DNA of 64,000 nucleotides from Massilia sp. 9096 (GTDB lineage Bacteria > Pseudomonadota > Gammaproteobacteria > Burkholderiales > Burkholderiaceae_D), in contig NZ_JQNN01000001.1 in the NCBI RefSeq assembly GCF_000745265.1, forward strand, positions 3,658,001 through 3,722,000, in the 5' to 3' direction. Position 1 is the first letter of the stretch. Every line of letters begins with the position of its first letter. Shown piece after piece: positions 45,169 through 53,502 of this stretch. The translations under genes were made by a program, and so were the position numbers. The notes under the pieces were generated by a model, which was not told where the DNA came from, ran no database searches, and saw only the letters and a list, made by a program, of their open reading frames with translations.

Positions 45169-46116
45169 ATGAACAAATTTCAGGCAATGGAAGTTTTCGT
45201 GCAGGTGGTCGATGCCGGCAGCTTCACCCGCGCGGCCGACCTGATGCAGCTGCCCAAGGCCACCGTCTCGACGCTGGTCCAGTCGCTCGAGACCTCGCTC
45301 TCGGCCAAGCTGCTGCACCGGACCACGCGCTCGGTCACCGTCACCACCGACGGTGCAGCCTATTACGAGCGCTGCGTGCGCATCCTGTCGGACGTGCGCG
45401 ACGCCGAGGAATCGCTGTCGCGCACCCGGCTCTCGCCCAGCGGCCGCCTGCGCGTCGACGTGCCGACCGGACTGGCCAGCGAGATCCTGATTCCCGCCCT
45501 GCCCGGCTTCTTCGAGCGCTATCCCGACATCCAGATGGAGCTGGGCAGCACCGACCGCCCGGTCGACCTGGTCGAGGAAGGCGTCGATTGCGCGGTGCGC
45601 GGCGGCGAACTGTACGACACCAGCCTGATCGCGCGCCGGGTCGGCATCATCAACTTCGTCACCGCGGCCGCGCCCGATTACCTGGCGCGCTACGGCACGC
45701 CGAAGCATCCGGACGACCTGGCGCGCCATCGCTGCGTCAACTATTTCTCGGCCAAGACCGGCAAGGTCTACGACTGGGATTTCAAGCGCGGCGACGATAA
45801 GATCGTCGTGCCGATGCCGGGCGTGATCGCGCTGAACGATTCCAACGCCTACGTGCACGCGGGCCTGGCCGGCCTGGGCATCATCCAGATGACCGACTAC
45901 CTGCTCGACCAGCACGTGGCGGCCGGGCGCATGGTGCGGCTGTTGGCGGACTGGACCAGCGAGCCGACGCCGGTGCACATCGTCTATCCGCAGAACCGCC
46001 ACCTGTCGGCCAAGGTGCGCGTGTTCGTCGAATGGATCGCGGAATTGTTCGCCAACCACCCCTACATGCACATGAACGCGCTGCCCCAGGCGCAGCCGGC
46101 GGCGCTGGCCGCCTGA
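45169..46116 (+). CDS. LysR-family regulator
   Basis: A 315-residue LysR protein: helix-turn-helix SFTRAADLMQLPKATVSTLVQ near residues 17-37, LLHRTTRSVTVTTDG near 48-62, effector domain from about 90 to 295, and an Ala/Gln/Pro-rich tail. No strong ribosome site. It is divergent from the small-protein/hydrolase operon and is the nearest regulator to the RND pump, though 1.3 kb away. Confidence 0.9.
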   Translation: MNKFQAMEVFVQVVDAGSFTRAADLMQLPKATVSTLVQSLETSLSAKLLHRTTRSVTVTTDGAAYYERCVRILSDVRDAEESLSRTRLSPSGRLRVDVPTGLASEILIPALPGFFERYPDIQMELGSTDRPVDLVEEGVDCAVRGGELYDTSLIARRVGIINFVTAAAPDYLARYGTPKHPDDLARHRCVNYFSAKTGKVYDWDFKRGDDKIVVPMPGVIALNDSNAYVHAGLAGLGIIQMTDYLLDQHVAAGRMVRLLADWTSEPTPVHIVYPQNRHLSAKVRVFVEWIAELFANHPYMHMNALPQAQPAALAA

Positions 46117-46189
46117 GCGTCCACAAGCGCCCGCAAGCGCGGGATGCGCGTGTAGAATCGTTGGAAAACAATACACGCAGGAGACCGCG

Positions 46190-46627
46190 ATGACCCAGCC
46201 GCGCGCCATCGACACGCTGCTCGCCCGATACGCCGACAGCCACCGCAATCCGACCAACGAGCTGATCCACTTCGTCTGCATTCCGCTGATCGTGTTCACG
46301 CTGCTCGGCATCCTGTGGGTCATCGCCCCGGCCGCGGCGCTGGCCGCCTGCCTGGCGGCGCTGGTCTATTATTTCCGCCTGTCTCGCCCGTTCGCCCTTG
46401 GCATGCTCTTGATCAGCGCGGTGATGCTGGGCGTGCTGGCGACGATGCCGCCCTACACCGTGCTGCCGCTGTCGATCGCCATCTTCGTGCTGGCCTGGAT
46501 CGGGCAATTCATCGGCCACAAAATCGAAGGCAGGAAGCCATCCTTTTTCGACGACCTGCGCTTCCTGCTGATCGGGCCGCTGTTCGTGCTCGGCTTCCTG
46601 TACCGGCGCCTGCACCTGGCTTACTGA
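46190..46627 (+). CDS. Mpo1-like (DUF962) membrane protein
   Basis: A 145-residue protein with four hydrophobic segments. Conserved polar motifs are YADSHRNPTNELIHFVCIPL (residues 15-34) and WIGQFIGHKIEGRKPSFF (about 103-120), with the spaced His residues of the Mpo1/YGL010w family. The yeast member is an Fe(II) dioxygenase of 2-hydroxy fatty acids; the bacterial role is not known. CAGGAGACCGCG precedes the ATG. Confidence 0.88.
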   Translation: MTQPRAIDTLLARYADSHRNPTNELIHFVCIPLIVFTLLGILWVIAPAAALAACLAALVYYFRLSRPFALGMLLISAVMLGVLATMPPYTVLPLSIAIFVLAWIGQFIGHKIEGRKPSFFDDLRFLLIGPLFVLGFLYRRLHLAY

Positions 46628-46767
46628 ACGTGGTCTTGAAACCACTCGTTACACAGATTACATATTGATTCCGAACCTTTGTGCGTGCGTACCGCAGGGT
46701 TTGTCCAGAACGCGCTAAGCTAGTGCATTCACTGCCAAACAGACAATACCCTGATACGGAGCTCATC

Positions 46768-47223
46768 ATGAAACGTCTTCTTGTCCTTCCGGTGCTCGCC
46801 GCCATCGTGGCCGGCTGCGCCAATCCGGCCCCGTCGGGCCAGGTGTACAGCACCAACCAGACCCAGGCCGAACAGATCGTGCGCATCGGTACGATCGAAT
46901 CGATCCGCAACGTCGCCATCTCCGGCCGCGACAGCGGCGTCGGCACCATCGGCGGCGCCGCGCTGGGCGGCCTGGCCGGCTCGGAGATCGGTCACGGCAA
47001 CGGCTCGGCTGCGGTCGGCATCCTGGGCGCGATCGGCGGCGCCGTGGTCGGCAACCGCCTCGAGAACCAGGCCAACACCCGCCCTGGCCTGGAAATCACG
47101 GTCCGCCTGGAGACCGGCGAACTGCGCGCCATCACCCAGCTGGCCGACGAGCCGTTCCGTCCGGGCGACCGCGTGCGCCTGCTGACCGACCCGAGCAGCG
47201 GCCGCACCCGCGTAACGCACTAA
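46768..47223 (+). CDS. glycine-zipper outer-membrane lipoprotein (SlyB-like)
   Basis: A 151-residue lipoprotein: the signal ends in a lipobox (AAIVAGC, Cys17), a glycine-zipper 2TM segment lies at about 62-100 (GTIGGAALGGLAGSEIGHG, then LGAIGGAVVGN), and a small C-terminal beta domain follows. Related SlyB/Pcp proteins stabilise the outer membrane; this one is likely outer-membrane-anchored. The start at 46768 fits the signal peptide; CGGAGCTCATC precedes it. Confidence 0.9.
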   Translation: MKRLLVLPVLAAIVAGCANPAPSGQVYSTNQTQAEQIVRIGTIESIRNVAISGRDSGVGTIGGAALGGLAGSEIGHGNGSAAVGILGAIGGAVVGNRLENQANTRPGLEITVRLETGELRAITQLADEPFRPGDRVRLLTDPSSGRTRVTH

Positions 47224-47242
47224 AAGCCGTCGCGCGTTCTCA

Positions 47243-47268
47243 CGCGCCCGCGTAGGCACGCGGGCGCG
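47243..47268. other. perfect GC hairpin, terminator-like
   Basis: CGCGCCCGCGT-AGGC-ACGCGGGCGCG is an 11-bp perfect stem 20 bases after the lipoprotein stop. No T run follows, so intrinsic termination would be weak. Confidence 0.45.
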
Positions 47269-47315
47269 CGCCGTTGCAAAGGCGCCCTTGCCGCCAAATG
47301 ATGTTCCAGGGAAAG

Positions 47316-47340
47316 CGCGAAAGCACGGTATACTTTCGCG
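47316..47340 (+). promoter_or_regulatory. hairpin and -10 box abutting a start codon
   Basis: CGCGAAAG-cacggtata-CTTTCGCG (8-bp arms) ends on the base before the ATG at 47341. Its loop and right arm contain TATACT (47329-47334), a good -10, six bases before the ATG. Transcription would then start at or very near the start codon. No clear -35 is seen. Confidence 0.45.
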
Positions 47341-48288
47341 ATGCCTTCCTACGCACTGTTCACCATCGCATCCCTGATCTGGGGATCGACTTTCTGGGCC
47401 ATTACCTTGCAGCTGGGCGACATTCCGCCCGCGGTATCGGTCGTCTATCGTTTCCTGCTGGCCTCGAGCACGCTGTTTGCGCTGTGCCTGGCGCGCGGCG
47501 ACAAGCTCTGGCTGCCCTGGCGCGTGCAGCGCTGGACCCTGCTGCAGGGCTTCTTCACCTTCGGCCTGTCCTACGTCTGCACCTACAACGCAGAGCAGTT
47601 CGTGGTGTCGGCGCTGGTCGCGGTGCTGTTTGCGCTGATGGTGTTCTGGACGCCGATCTGCGCACGCATCGCCTTCGGCACGCCGATCGCGCGCCGTACC
47701 TGGGGCGCCGGCGCCGCCGCGATGCTCGGCGTCGTCCTGCTGTTCTGGCAGTCGATCGGCGCCGCCATGCGCGAACTCACCCAGGGACAGGGCCACGGCC
47801 ACTTCATCCTCGGCGTGGCGCTCGGCATCTGCGCCTCGATCGCCAGCTCGGCCGGCAGCATCGTGGTCGGCAAGGTGCGCGAGCAATCGACCAACCTGAT
47901 GCTGACCACCGGCTGGTCGATGTTCTGGGGCACCTGCATGGTGGCGCTGTTCTGCGTGCTGACCGGCCAGCGCTTCGTCATGCCGCACACGCTGCCGTAC
48001 GTGCTGGGCCTGCTGCACCTGGCGATCTTCGGCTCGGTGGTCGCTTTCGTCTGCTACTTCACGCTGATCAACCGGATCGGCTCGAGCAAGGCCGTGTACG
48101 TCGGCGTGATCAACCCGGTGATCTCGGTGCTGCTGTCCATCAAACTCGAACATTATCGCCCGGTGCCGGCCGAATGGCTGGGCATGGCGGTCTGCCTGGG
48201 CAGCGTCGCCTGGGCCGTGCGCTCGCCGAAAACCAAACCGGCGCCGCCTGTTGAACAATTGAACGATGTAATCGAAACCACGCCATGA
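47341..48288 (+). CDS. EamA/DMT-family transporter
   Basis: A 315-residue protein with ten hydrophobic segments in two EamA repeats (SLIWGSTFWAITLQLGDIPP at residues 9-28; GVALGICASIASSAGSIVVG in the second). It exports or imports a small metabolite; the substrate is unknown. There is no ribosome site, and a -10 box stands six bases upstream, so the mRNA may be leaderless. Its ATGA overlaps the next gene's start. Confidence 0.9.
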   Translation: MPSYALFTIASLIWGSTFWAITLQLGDIPPAVSVVYRFLLASSTLFALCLARGDKLWLPWRVQRWTLLQGFFTFGLSYVCTYNAEQFVVSALVAVLFALMVFWTPICARIAFGTPIARRTWGAGAAAMLGVVLLFWQSIGAAMRELTQGQGHGHFILGVALGICASIASSAGSIVVGKVREQSTNLMLTTGWSMFWGTCMVALFCVLTGQRFVMPHTLPYVLGLLHLAIFGSVVAFVCYFTLINRIGSSKAVYVGVINPVISVLLSIKLEHYRPVPAEWLGMAVCLGSVAWAVRSPKTKPAPPVEQLNDVIETTP

Positions 48289-48776
48289 CCGTTGACTCTT
48301 CCCGCTTTGCCATCCGCCCCGCCACCCCGGCCGACGTCGCCCACATCCACGCGATGATCGTCGAGCTGGCCGTGTTCGAGAAACTCGAGCACATGGTCGT
48401 TGCGACCGAAGAACTGCTGCACGAAGGCCTGTTCGGCGTGCGCCCGGCCTGCGAAGCCATCATCGGCGAGGCCGATGGCGAAGTCGTCACCTTCGCGCTG
48501 TTCTTCCACAATTTCTCGACCTTCCTGACCAAGAAGGGCCTGTACCTCGAAGACCTGTACGTGCGCCAGGCGCACCGCGGCAAAGGCTACGGGAGCCGCA
48601 TGCTGAAACACCTGGCCCAGCTGGCGGTCGAGCGCAATTGCGGGCGCTTCGAGTGGTCGGTGCTGGACTGGAATGAGCCGGCGATCAATTTTTACAAAAC
48701 CATGGGCGCCGAGATCCTGCCCGACTGGCGCATCTGCCGCGTCACCGGCGAGCCGCTGAGGGCGCTTGCGAAGTAA
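48285..48776 (+). CDS. GNAT N-acetyltransferase (diamine acetyltransferase-like)
   Basis: A 163-residue protein with the complete GNAT fold: the acetyl-CoA site VRQAHRGKGYGSRML at about 87-101, preceded by LYLEDLYV, and NEPAINFYKTMGAEIL near the end. The EKLEHMVVATEELL start and overall length resemble SSAT-like diamine acetyltransferases, but the substrate is not proven. It overlaps the EamA gene by 4 bases; the pair could handle the same amine (inference). Confidence 0.9.
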   Translation: MTVDSSRFAIRPATPADVAHIHAMIVELAVFEKLEHMVVATEELLHEGLFGVRPACEAIIGEADGEVVTFALFFHNFSTFLTKKGLYLEDLYVRQAHRGKGYGSRMLKHLAQLAVERNCGRFEWSVLDWNEPAINFYKTMGAEILPDWRICRVTGEPLRALAK

Positions 48777-48885
48777 GCGCGGCGAAGTAAGCGCGGCCGC
48801 CGACTGATCCCGGGCCGCTTGCGCGGCGCGCCCGATCCGGCGGATCGGCTATAAAAGCGTTCCCCTTCCCTTTCATGGAACGCTT

Positions 48886-49617
48886 ATGAAGATGCAAGAC
48901 CTGAGCGGCAAGATCGCCGTCATTACCGGCGCCTCGAGCGGCATCGGCCAGGCCGCCGCCCGCTTGCTGGCCGAAGAAGGCGTGCACGTGGTGCTGGTCG
49001 CCCGCCGCGGCGACCGCCTGGCGGCCCTGGCGCAAGAACTGGGCGCGGCCGTCACCGTGGTACAGGCCGACGTCACCGATCCGGCCCAGGTGCAAGCCCT
49101 GTTCGCGCAGGTACAGTCGCAATTCGGCGGCCTCGACCTGCTGTTCAACAATGCCGGCCTGGGCATCAGCGCGCGCTTCGCCGACAGTTCTCCCGAGGAC
49201 TGGAAGACGATGATCGACGTGAACCTGTACGGCGTCCTGCATTGCACGCAGGCGGCGATTCCGCTGATGCGCGGCCGCCCGGGCGCGATGATCTCGTCGG
49301 TGTCGAGCGTCGGCGGCCGCTATGGCGTGGAAAACTGGTCGGTCTACAGCGCCACCAAATACGCCGTGATCGGCTTTCACGATGCGCTGCGCAAGGAACT
49401 CGGGCCGGACCGCATCCGCGTGTCCGTGATCGAGCCGGGCGCGGTCTGGACCGAGTTCGGCCAGAACGTCAGCGATGCACTCAAGGAACGGCGCGAGAAA
49501 CTGGACGCGCTCGGCGCCCAGGACGTGGCCCAGGCGCTGGTGTACGCGTTCGCGCAGCCGGCCAACGTGCTGGTCGAGGAAATCCTGCTGCGCCCGGTAC
49601 TGCAGGTCGCACCCTGA
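48886..49617 (+). CDS. short-chain dehydrogenase/reductase (SDR)
   Basis: A 243-residue SDR: TGASSGIGQAAARLL (residues 14-28), NNAGLG near 88, Ser in SSVSSVGG and the catalytic YSATK near 153. The Arg residues in VLVARRGDRLAAL suggest NADP(H). It belongs to the YdfG/YxnA-like group often annotated as 3-hydroxy acid dehydrogenase; substrate unknown. No terminator on its own strand is evident; the hairpin at 49639-49673 has its T run on the other strand. Confidence 0.9.
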   Translation: MKMQDLSGKIAVITGASSGIGQAAARLLAEEGVHVVLVARRGDRLAALAQELGAAVTVVQADVTDPAQVQALFAQVQSQFGGLDLLFNNAGLGISARFADSSPEDWKTMIDVNLYGVLHCTQAAIPLMRGRPGAMISSVSSVGGRYGVENWSVYSATKYAVIGFHDALRKELGPDRIRVSVIEPGAVWTEFGQNVSDALKERREKLDALGAQDVAQALVYAFAQPANVLVEEILLRPVLQVAP

Positions 49618-49638
49618 TCGCTGAAAGAAGCTGGCAAG

Positions 49639-49673
49639 AAAAAACCCACGGGGCTGAATCGCAGCGCCGTGGG
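49639..49673 (-). terminator. intrinsic terminator, minus strand
   Basis: On the minus strand CCCACGG-c-GCTG-loop-CAGC-c-CCGTGGG is followed by six T. It would end the hut transcript, about 290 bases after the stop of its last gene. Confidence 0.8.
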
Positions 49674-49964
49674 TGAACCCATTCGTCGGATGGGGAGGGG
49701 AGATTGAATCCAACGGTTCCAATATAAGCCCTCGCCTTCCTGCCGAGCAGAGTTCCTTACAAATGCTTACCTCGCTAACACAGTTCAAACGGTTGTAGTG
49801 CCGAGCACGATTGAGTGAGCACAAATACAACAGTTCAGCTCGCAAGCGACAATGTCGCCTCACACGAGGACACGGACATGAACTTCAGCATGAAACCGGT
49901 CAGCGCCTGCGCGCCATCTCCGCGACACGCGCGCGGCTGCAATCGCTGTAAGCCGCCCGGTTCT
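49674..49964. other. gap without a gene (hut 3' region)
   Basis: These 291 bases (347 between the two stop codons) hold no gene I can support. AT content is higher around 49700-49830. A short GCGAC-AAT-GTCGC inverted repeat is at 49845-49857. The stretch may be a long 3' untranslated region of the hut operon or encode a small RNA ending at the terminator. Confidence 0.5.
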
Positions 49965-51479
49965 TCAGCGCAGGCCGCGCTTGCGCGCCAGCACGCGTTC
50001 GCACAGCTCGAAACCGGCCTGGGTCAGCAAGGCCAGCAAGGCGGCTGGAATCGCGCCCGCCAGCAGCATGTCGTTGTCGTTCAGCGCCAGGCCGGTGGTG
50101 ATGCGCTCGCCGAAGCCGCCGGCGCCGATGAAGGCGGCGATGGTCGCCGTGCCCACGCTCATCACGGCGGCGGTCTTGATGCCGGCCAGGATCACCGGCG
50201 CGGCCAGCGGCAGCTCGACGTGCAGCAGCGCCTGGCGCCGGTTCAGGCCGAGCGCCAGCGCCGCCGTGCGCAGGCCGGCCGGCACCTGCAGCAGGCCCGT
50301 ACACGTGTTGCGCACGATCGGCAGCAGCGCATAGGCGCACAGGGCGACCAGCGCCGGCACGGTGCCGATGCGCCCCAGCAGCGGAATCAGGATCGCCAGC
50401 AGCGCCAGCGAGGGTACGGTCTGCAGCATGCCGGCCAGGGCCAGCACCGGCTGGCGCAGGCGCGGCGCCAGCGCCGCCAGCACGCCCAGCGGCACACCCG
50501 CCACGCAGCCGAGCAGCACGGCAAACAGCACCAGCAGCAGGTGCTGGCGCGCCAGGGCGCCGAAGCCGTTGCCGAAGGTCTTGGCCAGCAAGCCCTCGCG
50601 CGTGGGCGCGTGAGCGGGCGTGGACGCGGGCGCGAGGCCGCCGGCATGGTGGGCGATCCAATCGCGCGCGATGGCATCAAAACTGCGGCCATCGAGCTCG
50701 GCCTGGGCATTCATCGCGATCATGTCCTGTTCGCGGATCGTGCCCTGCACGCTTTCGATGGCCTGCCAGGCGCGCGGCAGGCGCTGCGGCAGGTCGAGGC
50801 GGTACAGCAGCACGGCGTCGTAGCGCGGAAAATAATGCAAGTCGTCATTGAGCACGCGCAGGCCGTACTGGCGGATCTTGGCGTCGGTCGAATAGATGTC
50901 GATGGCGTCGACCTGGCGCTGCGCCAGCGCCTCGTAGGCGATGCCGTGGTCCAGGCCGCGCGGCTGCTGCGGCATGCCGTAGCGCGCCGCCAGGCCGGGC
51001 CAGCCATCCTGGCGCCCCAGGAATTCGTGCGACAGGCCGATCTTCAGGTCCGGCCGGTGCGCCAGCTGCGACAGCGTCGTCAGGCCGGCATCGCCGCGCG
51101 TGGCCAGCGCGTAGCCGTTGGAAAAGCCGAGCGGCACCGCCACACCGAGCCCGAGCGTGCGCAGCTGCTGGCGCATCTGGTCCATCGAGGTCGGCTGGGG
51201 GTTCTTGAGGATTTCCTGGTCGATGGTGCCGAGGTATTCCGGATACACGTCGATCGCACCGGAGCGCAATGCGCTGAGCACGATGGCGGTGTTGCCCAGG
51301 CCCTGGCGATGCTCGGCCGGCCCGGCCTTGGCCGCGGTCTGGGTCAGGATTTCGCCGAGGATATAGGACTCGGTAAAGCGCTTGGAGCCGACGTGCAGGG
51401 TCTCGTCGGCACGCGCCGGCGCGGCCAGGGCCATGCAGCAGGCAATGAGCAGGGATACGAGTGCGGCAAACCTCGGCAT
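49965..51479 (-). CDS. ABC transporter fusion: substrate-binding protein plus permease (quaternary-amine/histidine type)
   Basis: A 504-residue fusion. A signal peptide (1-25) leads into an OpuC/ProX-type binding domain (about 26-290: VGSKRFTESYILGEILTQ, and IDVYPEYLGTIDQEIL). A linker follows to about 325, then a permease domain of five or six membrane helices (330-500) with the EAA-type loop ALALGLNRRQALLHVELPLAAP. Relatives import choline, betaines, carnitine, ergothioneine or histidine (HutXWV). As the last gene of the hut operon it likely serves histidine or a related compound (inference). The ATPase is not in the window. Confidence 0.88.
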   Translation of the reverse strand: MPRFAALVSLLIACCMALAAPARADETLHVGSKRFTESYILGEILTQTAAKAGPAEHRQGLGNTAIVLSALRSGAIDVYPEYLGTIDQEILKNPQPTSMDQMRQQLRTLGLGVAVPLGFSNGYALATRGDAGLTTLSQLAHRPDLKIGLSHEFLGRQDGWPGLAARYGMPQQPRGLDHGIAYEALAQRQVDAIDIYSTDAKIRQYGLRVLNDDLHYFPRYDAVLLYRLDLPQRLPRAWQAIESVQGTIREQDMIAMNAQAELDGRSFDAIARDWIAHHAGGLAPASTPAHAPTREGLLAKTFGNGFGALARQHLLLVLFAVLLGCVAGVPLGVLAALAPRLRQPVLALAGMLQTVPSLALLAILIPLLGRIGTVPALVALCAYALLPIVRNTCTGLLQVPAGLRTAALALGLNRRQALLHVELPLAAPVILAGIKTAAVMSVGTATIAAFIGAGGFGERITTGLALNDNDMLLAGAIPAALLALLTQAGFELCERVLARKRGLR

Positions 51480-51537
51480 GGAACTCCAATGGGGATGGAC
51501 GGATGAGCCGCCAGCATACCCGATCCCGCTGCCATGT

Positions 51538-52809
51538 TCAGCCCGGCAGCTCGACCCCGGGCGCGCGGGGCACGCCGCCGTTGACCACCAGCCGGCAGGG
51601 ATTGGCGCCGATCGCATACGCCAGGTCGGCCGGCCGCGCGATGTCCCACAGCGCCAGGTCGGCGCGTTTTCCCACCTCCAGCGTGCCGATGTCGCTGCGC
51701 CCGAGCGCATGCGCCGCGTTGGCGGTGCAGCCGCGCAGCGCTTCCAGCGGCGTCATGCGCCACAGCGTGCAAGCCATGTTCATCGCCAGCAGCAGCGAGG
51801 CCATCGGCGAAGTGCCAGGATTGCAGTCGGTCGCCAGCGCCAGCGGCACGCCGGCGGCGCGCAAGGCGGCCAGCGGCGGGGTTTGCGTCTCGCGCAAAAA
51901 ATAAAACGCGCCGGGCAGCAGCACCGCCACCGTGCCGGCGCGCGCCATCGCGTCGATGCCGGCCTGGCTCAGGTATTCGAGGTGGTCGGCCGACAGCCCC
52001 TGGAAACGCGCCACCAGCGCTGCGCCACCCTGATCGGACAGCTGCTCGGCGTGCAGTTTCACGCTCAAGCCCAGCGCGCGCGCGGCTTCGAACACGCGTG
52101 CGGTCTGCGCGTTGCTAAAGCCGATGCGCTCGCAAAACGCGTCGACCGCGTCGACCAGCCCCTGCCCGGCCAGGCTGGGGAGCATGCGTTCGCAGATCTC
52201 GTCGATATAGGCGTCGGCGCGGCCCGCGAATTCGGGCGGCAGCGCGTGCGCGCCCAGGAAGGTGGTGGCGACGTTCACCGGCAAGATATCGCCGACGCGG
52301 CGCGCCACGCGCAGCATCTTCGCTTCGGTATCCAGGTCGAGGCCGTAGCCGGACTTGATCTCGAGCGTGGTGACGCCTTCCCCCAGCAAGGCCTGGACGC
52401 GCGGCAGGCTCTGGCGCAGCAGCTCGTCGTCGGATGCGGCGCGGGTCGCGCGCACGGTCGCCATGATGCCGCCGCCTTCGCGCGCGATGTCTTCGTAGCT
52501 GGCGCCGTTCAGGCGCGCTTCCCACTCGTTGCTGCGGTTGCCGGCATGGACGATATGGGTGTGACAGTCGACCAGGCCGGGCGTGAGCCACATGCCCTTG
52601 CAGTCGTGCGCGCGCGCAGCCGCGCGCGCGTGGGCGGGGATGTGCGCGCGTGGACCGGCCCAGGCGATGCGGCCGTCCTTGACCGCCAGCGCGCCGTCCT
52701 CGACGATGCCATAGCCGTCGTCCGCGCCGCCGGCCATCGTTGCCAGGCGCGCGTGCGTGAACAGCAGGTCGGCGGGCTCAGTCGCGACCAGCGCGCCCGT
52801 CATGCTCAT
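51538..52809 (-). CDS. hutI: imidazolonepropionase
   Basis: The 423-residue amidohydrolase carries the metal site [16 protein letters not shown] near residues 79-94, [14 protein letters not shown] near 145, KLHAEQLSD near 248 and [10 protein letters not shown] near 325. It opens imidazolone propionate to formimidoylglutamate. The start at 52809 has GGACGAGGACG upstream and lies 32 bases inside the end of hutD; a second ATG at 52803 is possible. It is followed by the transporter gene after 58 bases. Confidence 0.95.
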   Translation of the reverse strand: MSMTGALVATEPADLLFTHARLATMAGGADDGYGIVEDGALAVKDGRIAWAGPRAHIPAHARAAARAHDCKGMWLTPGLVDCHTHIVHAGNRSNEWEARLNGASYEDIAREGGGIMATVRATRAASDDELLRQSLPRVQALLGEGVTTLEIKSGYGLDLDTEAKMLRVARRVGDILPVNVATTFLGAHALPPEFAGRADAYIDEICERMLPSLAGQGLVDAVDAFCERIGFSNAQTARVFEAARALGLSVKLHAEQLSDQGGAALVARFQGLSADHLEYLSQAGIDAMARAGTVAVLLPGAFYFLRETQTPPLAALRAAGVPLALATDCNPGTSPMASLLLAMNMACTLWRMTPLEALRGCTANAAHALGRSDIGTLEVGKRADLALWDIARPADLAYAIGANPCRLVVNGGVPRAPGVELPG

Positions 52810-53443
52810 CGTCCTCGTCCCCTTCGGCGTCGTAGTCGATGTCCTCGTCTGCGAGGTCCTGCTCGTCGTCGTAGTAATGGATGTCGACCACGAAGATCGT
52901 GCCCTGGTCGGCGTCCAGCTGCCAGGTCGTGCCCGGGTCGAGCAGCACGGCGTCGTAGCGCACCAGGTTGACGCGCTTGTCGTCGCTGGCGAGCTCCAGG
53001 CTTTCGCCCTCGGCCAGGAACAGCACGGTGACGTCGGCGCGCGCCACGAACCTGGACGGGCCATCCAGGCTGCGCCGGCCGAAGCGGTGGTAGCAGCGGT
53101 CCAGGCGCGTCATCACGTTGAAGTCGGTCGTCGGGCCGCGGTTCAGCTTGGCCGTGACTTCGGATTCGCCATCGAACGCGGCCACCGGCTCGGCGCGCGA
53201 GACCAGGGCCGGCTCGCCGTCGATCTCGAGCGTCAAGCCATGCCCTTCGAGCAGGGCCAGCGTGCGCTCCACGCCCGGGAACACCGAGAACGGGCCGTCG
53301 GCCGCGATCGTGGCCAGGCTCACGCGCCAATCGAAATCCTCGAAGCCCGCGTCCGGCGGGACCACGGCGATCTCGGTCGTGCTGCCGCCGCCGTTCTTCC
53401 ATGGCTTCGGCACGCGTTCTGAAAACGGAATCAACATCGTCAT
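52778..53443 (-). CDS. hutD: HutD-family protein
   Basis: A 221-residue bicupin-like Hut[21 protein letters not shown] near residues 5-24, [21 protein letters not shown] near 37, and [14 protein letters not shown] near 105. HutD is thought to tune histidine use, perhaps by binding formylglutamate or similar; no reaction is established. The last 25 residues are very acidic ([20 protein letters not shown]), unusual for the family. GAGGTGCTTGCC precedes the ATG at 53443. hutI begins inside its end. Confidence 0.92.
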   Translation of the reverse strand: MTMLIPFSERVPKPWKNGGGSTTEIAVVPPDAGFEDFDWRVSLATIAADGPFSVFPGVERTLALLEGHGLTLEIDGEPALVSRAEPVAAFDGESEVTAKLNRGPTTDFNVMTRLDRCYHRFGRRSLDGPSRFVARADVTVLFLAEGESLELASDDKRVNLVRYDAVLLDPGTTWQLDADQGTIFVVDIHYYDDEQDLADEDIDYDAEGDEDDEHDGRAGRD

Positions 53444-53502
53444 GGCAAGCACCTCAGGCAATCGTCGGGAAATGCGTTCGCACGCGCATTGTGCAGCAAA
53501 AC

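Noticed and set aside
49815..51506. Plus-strand frame of 563 codons opposite the ABC fusion
   Set aside because: It is antisense to a clear transporter gene, and its Gln/Arg/His composition is that of a shadow frame.
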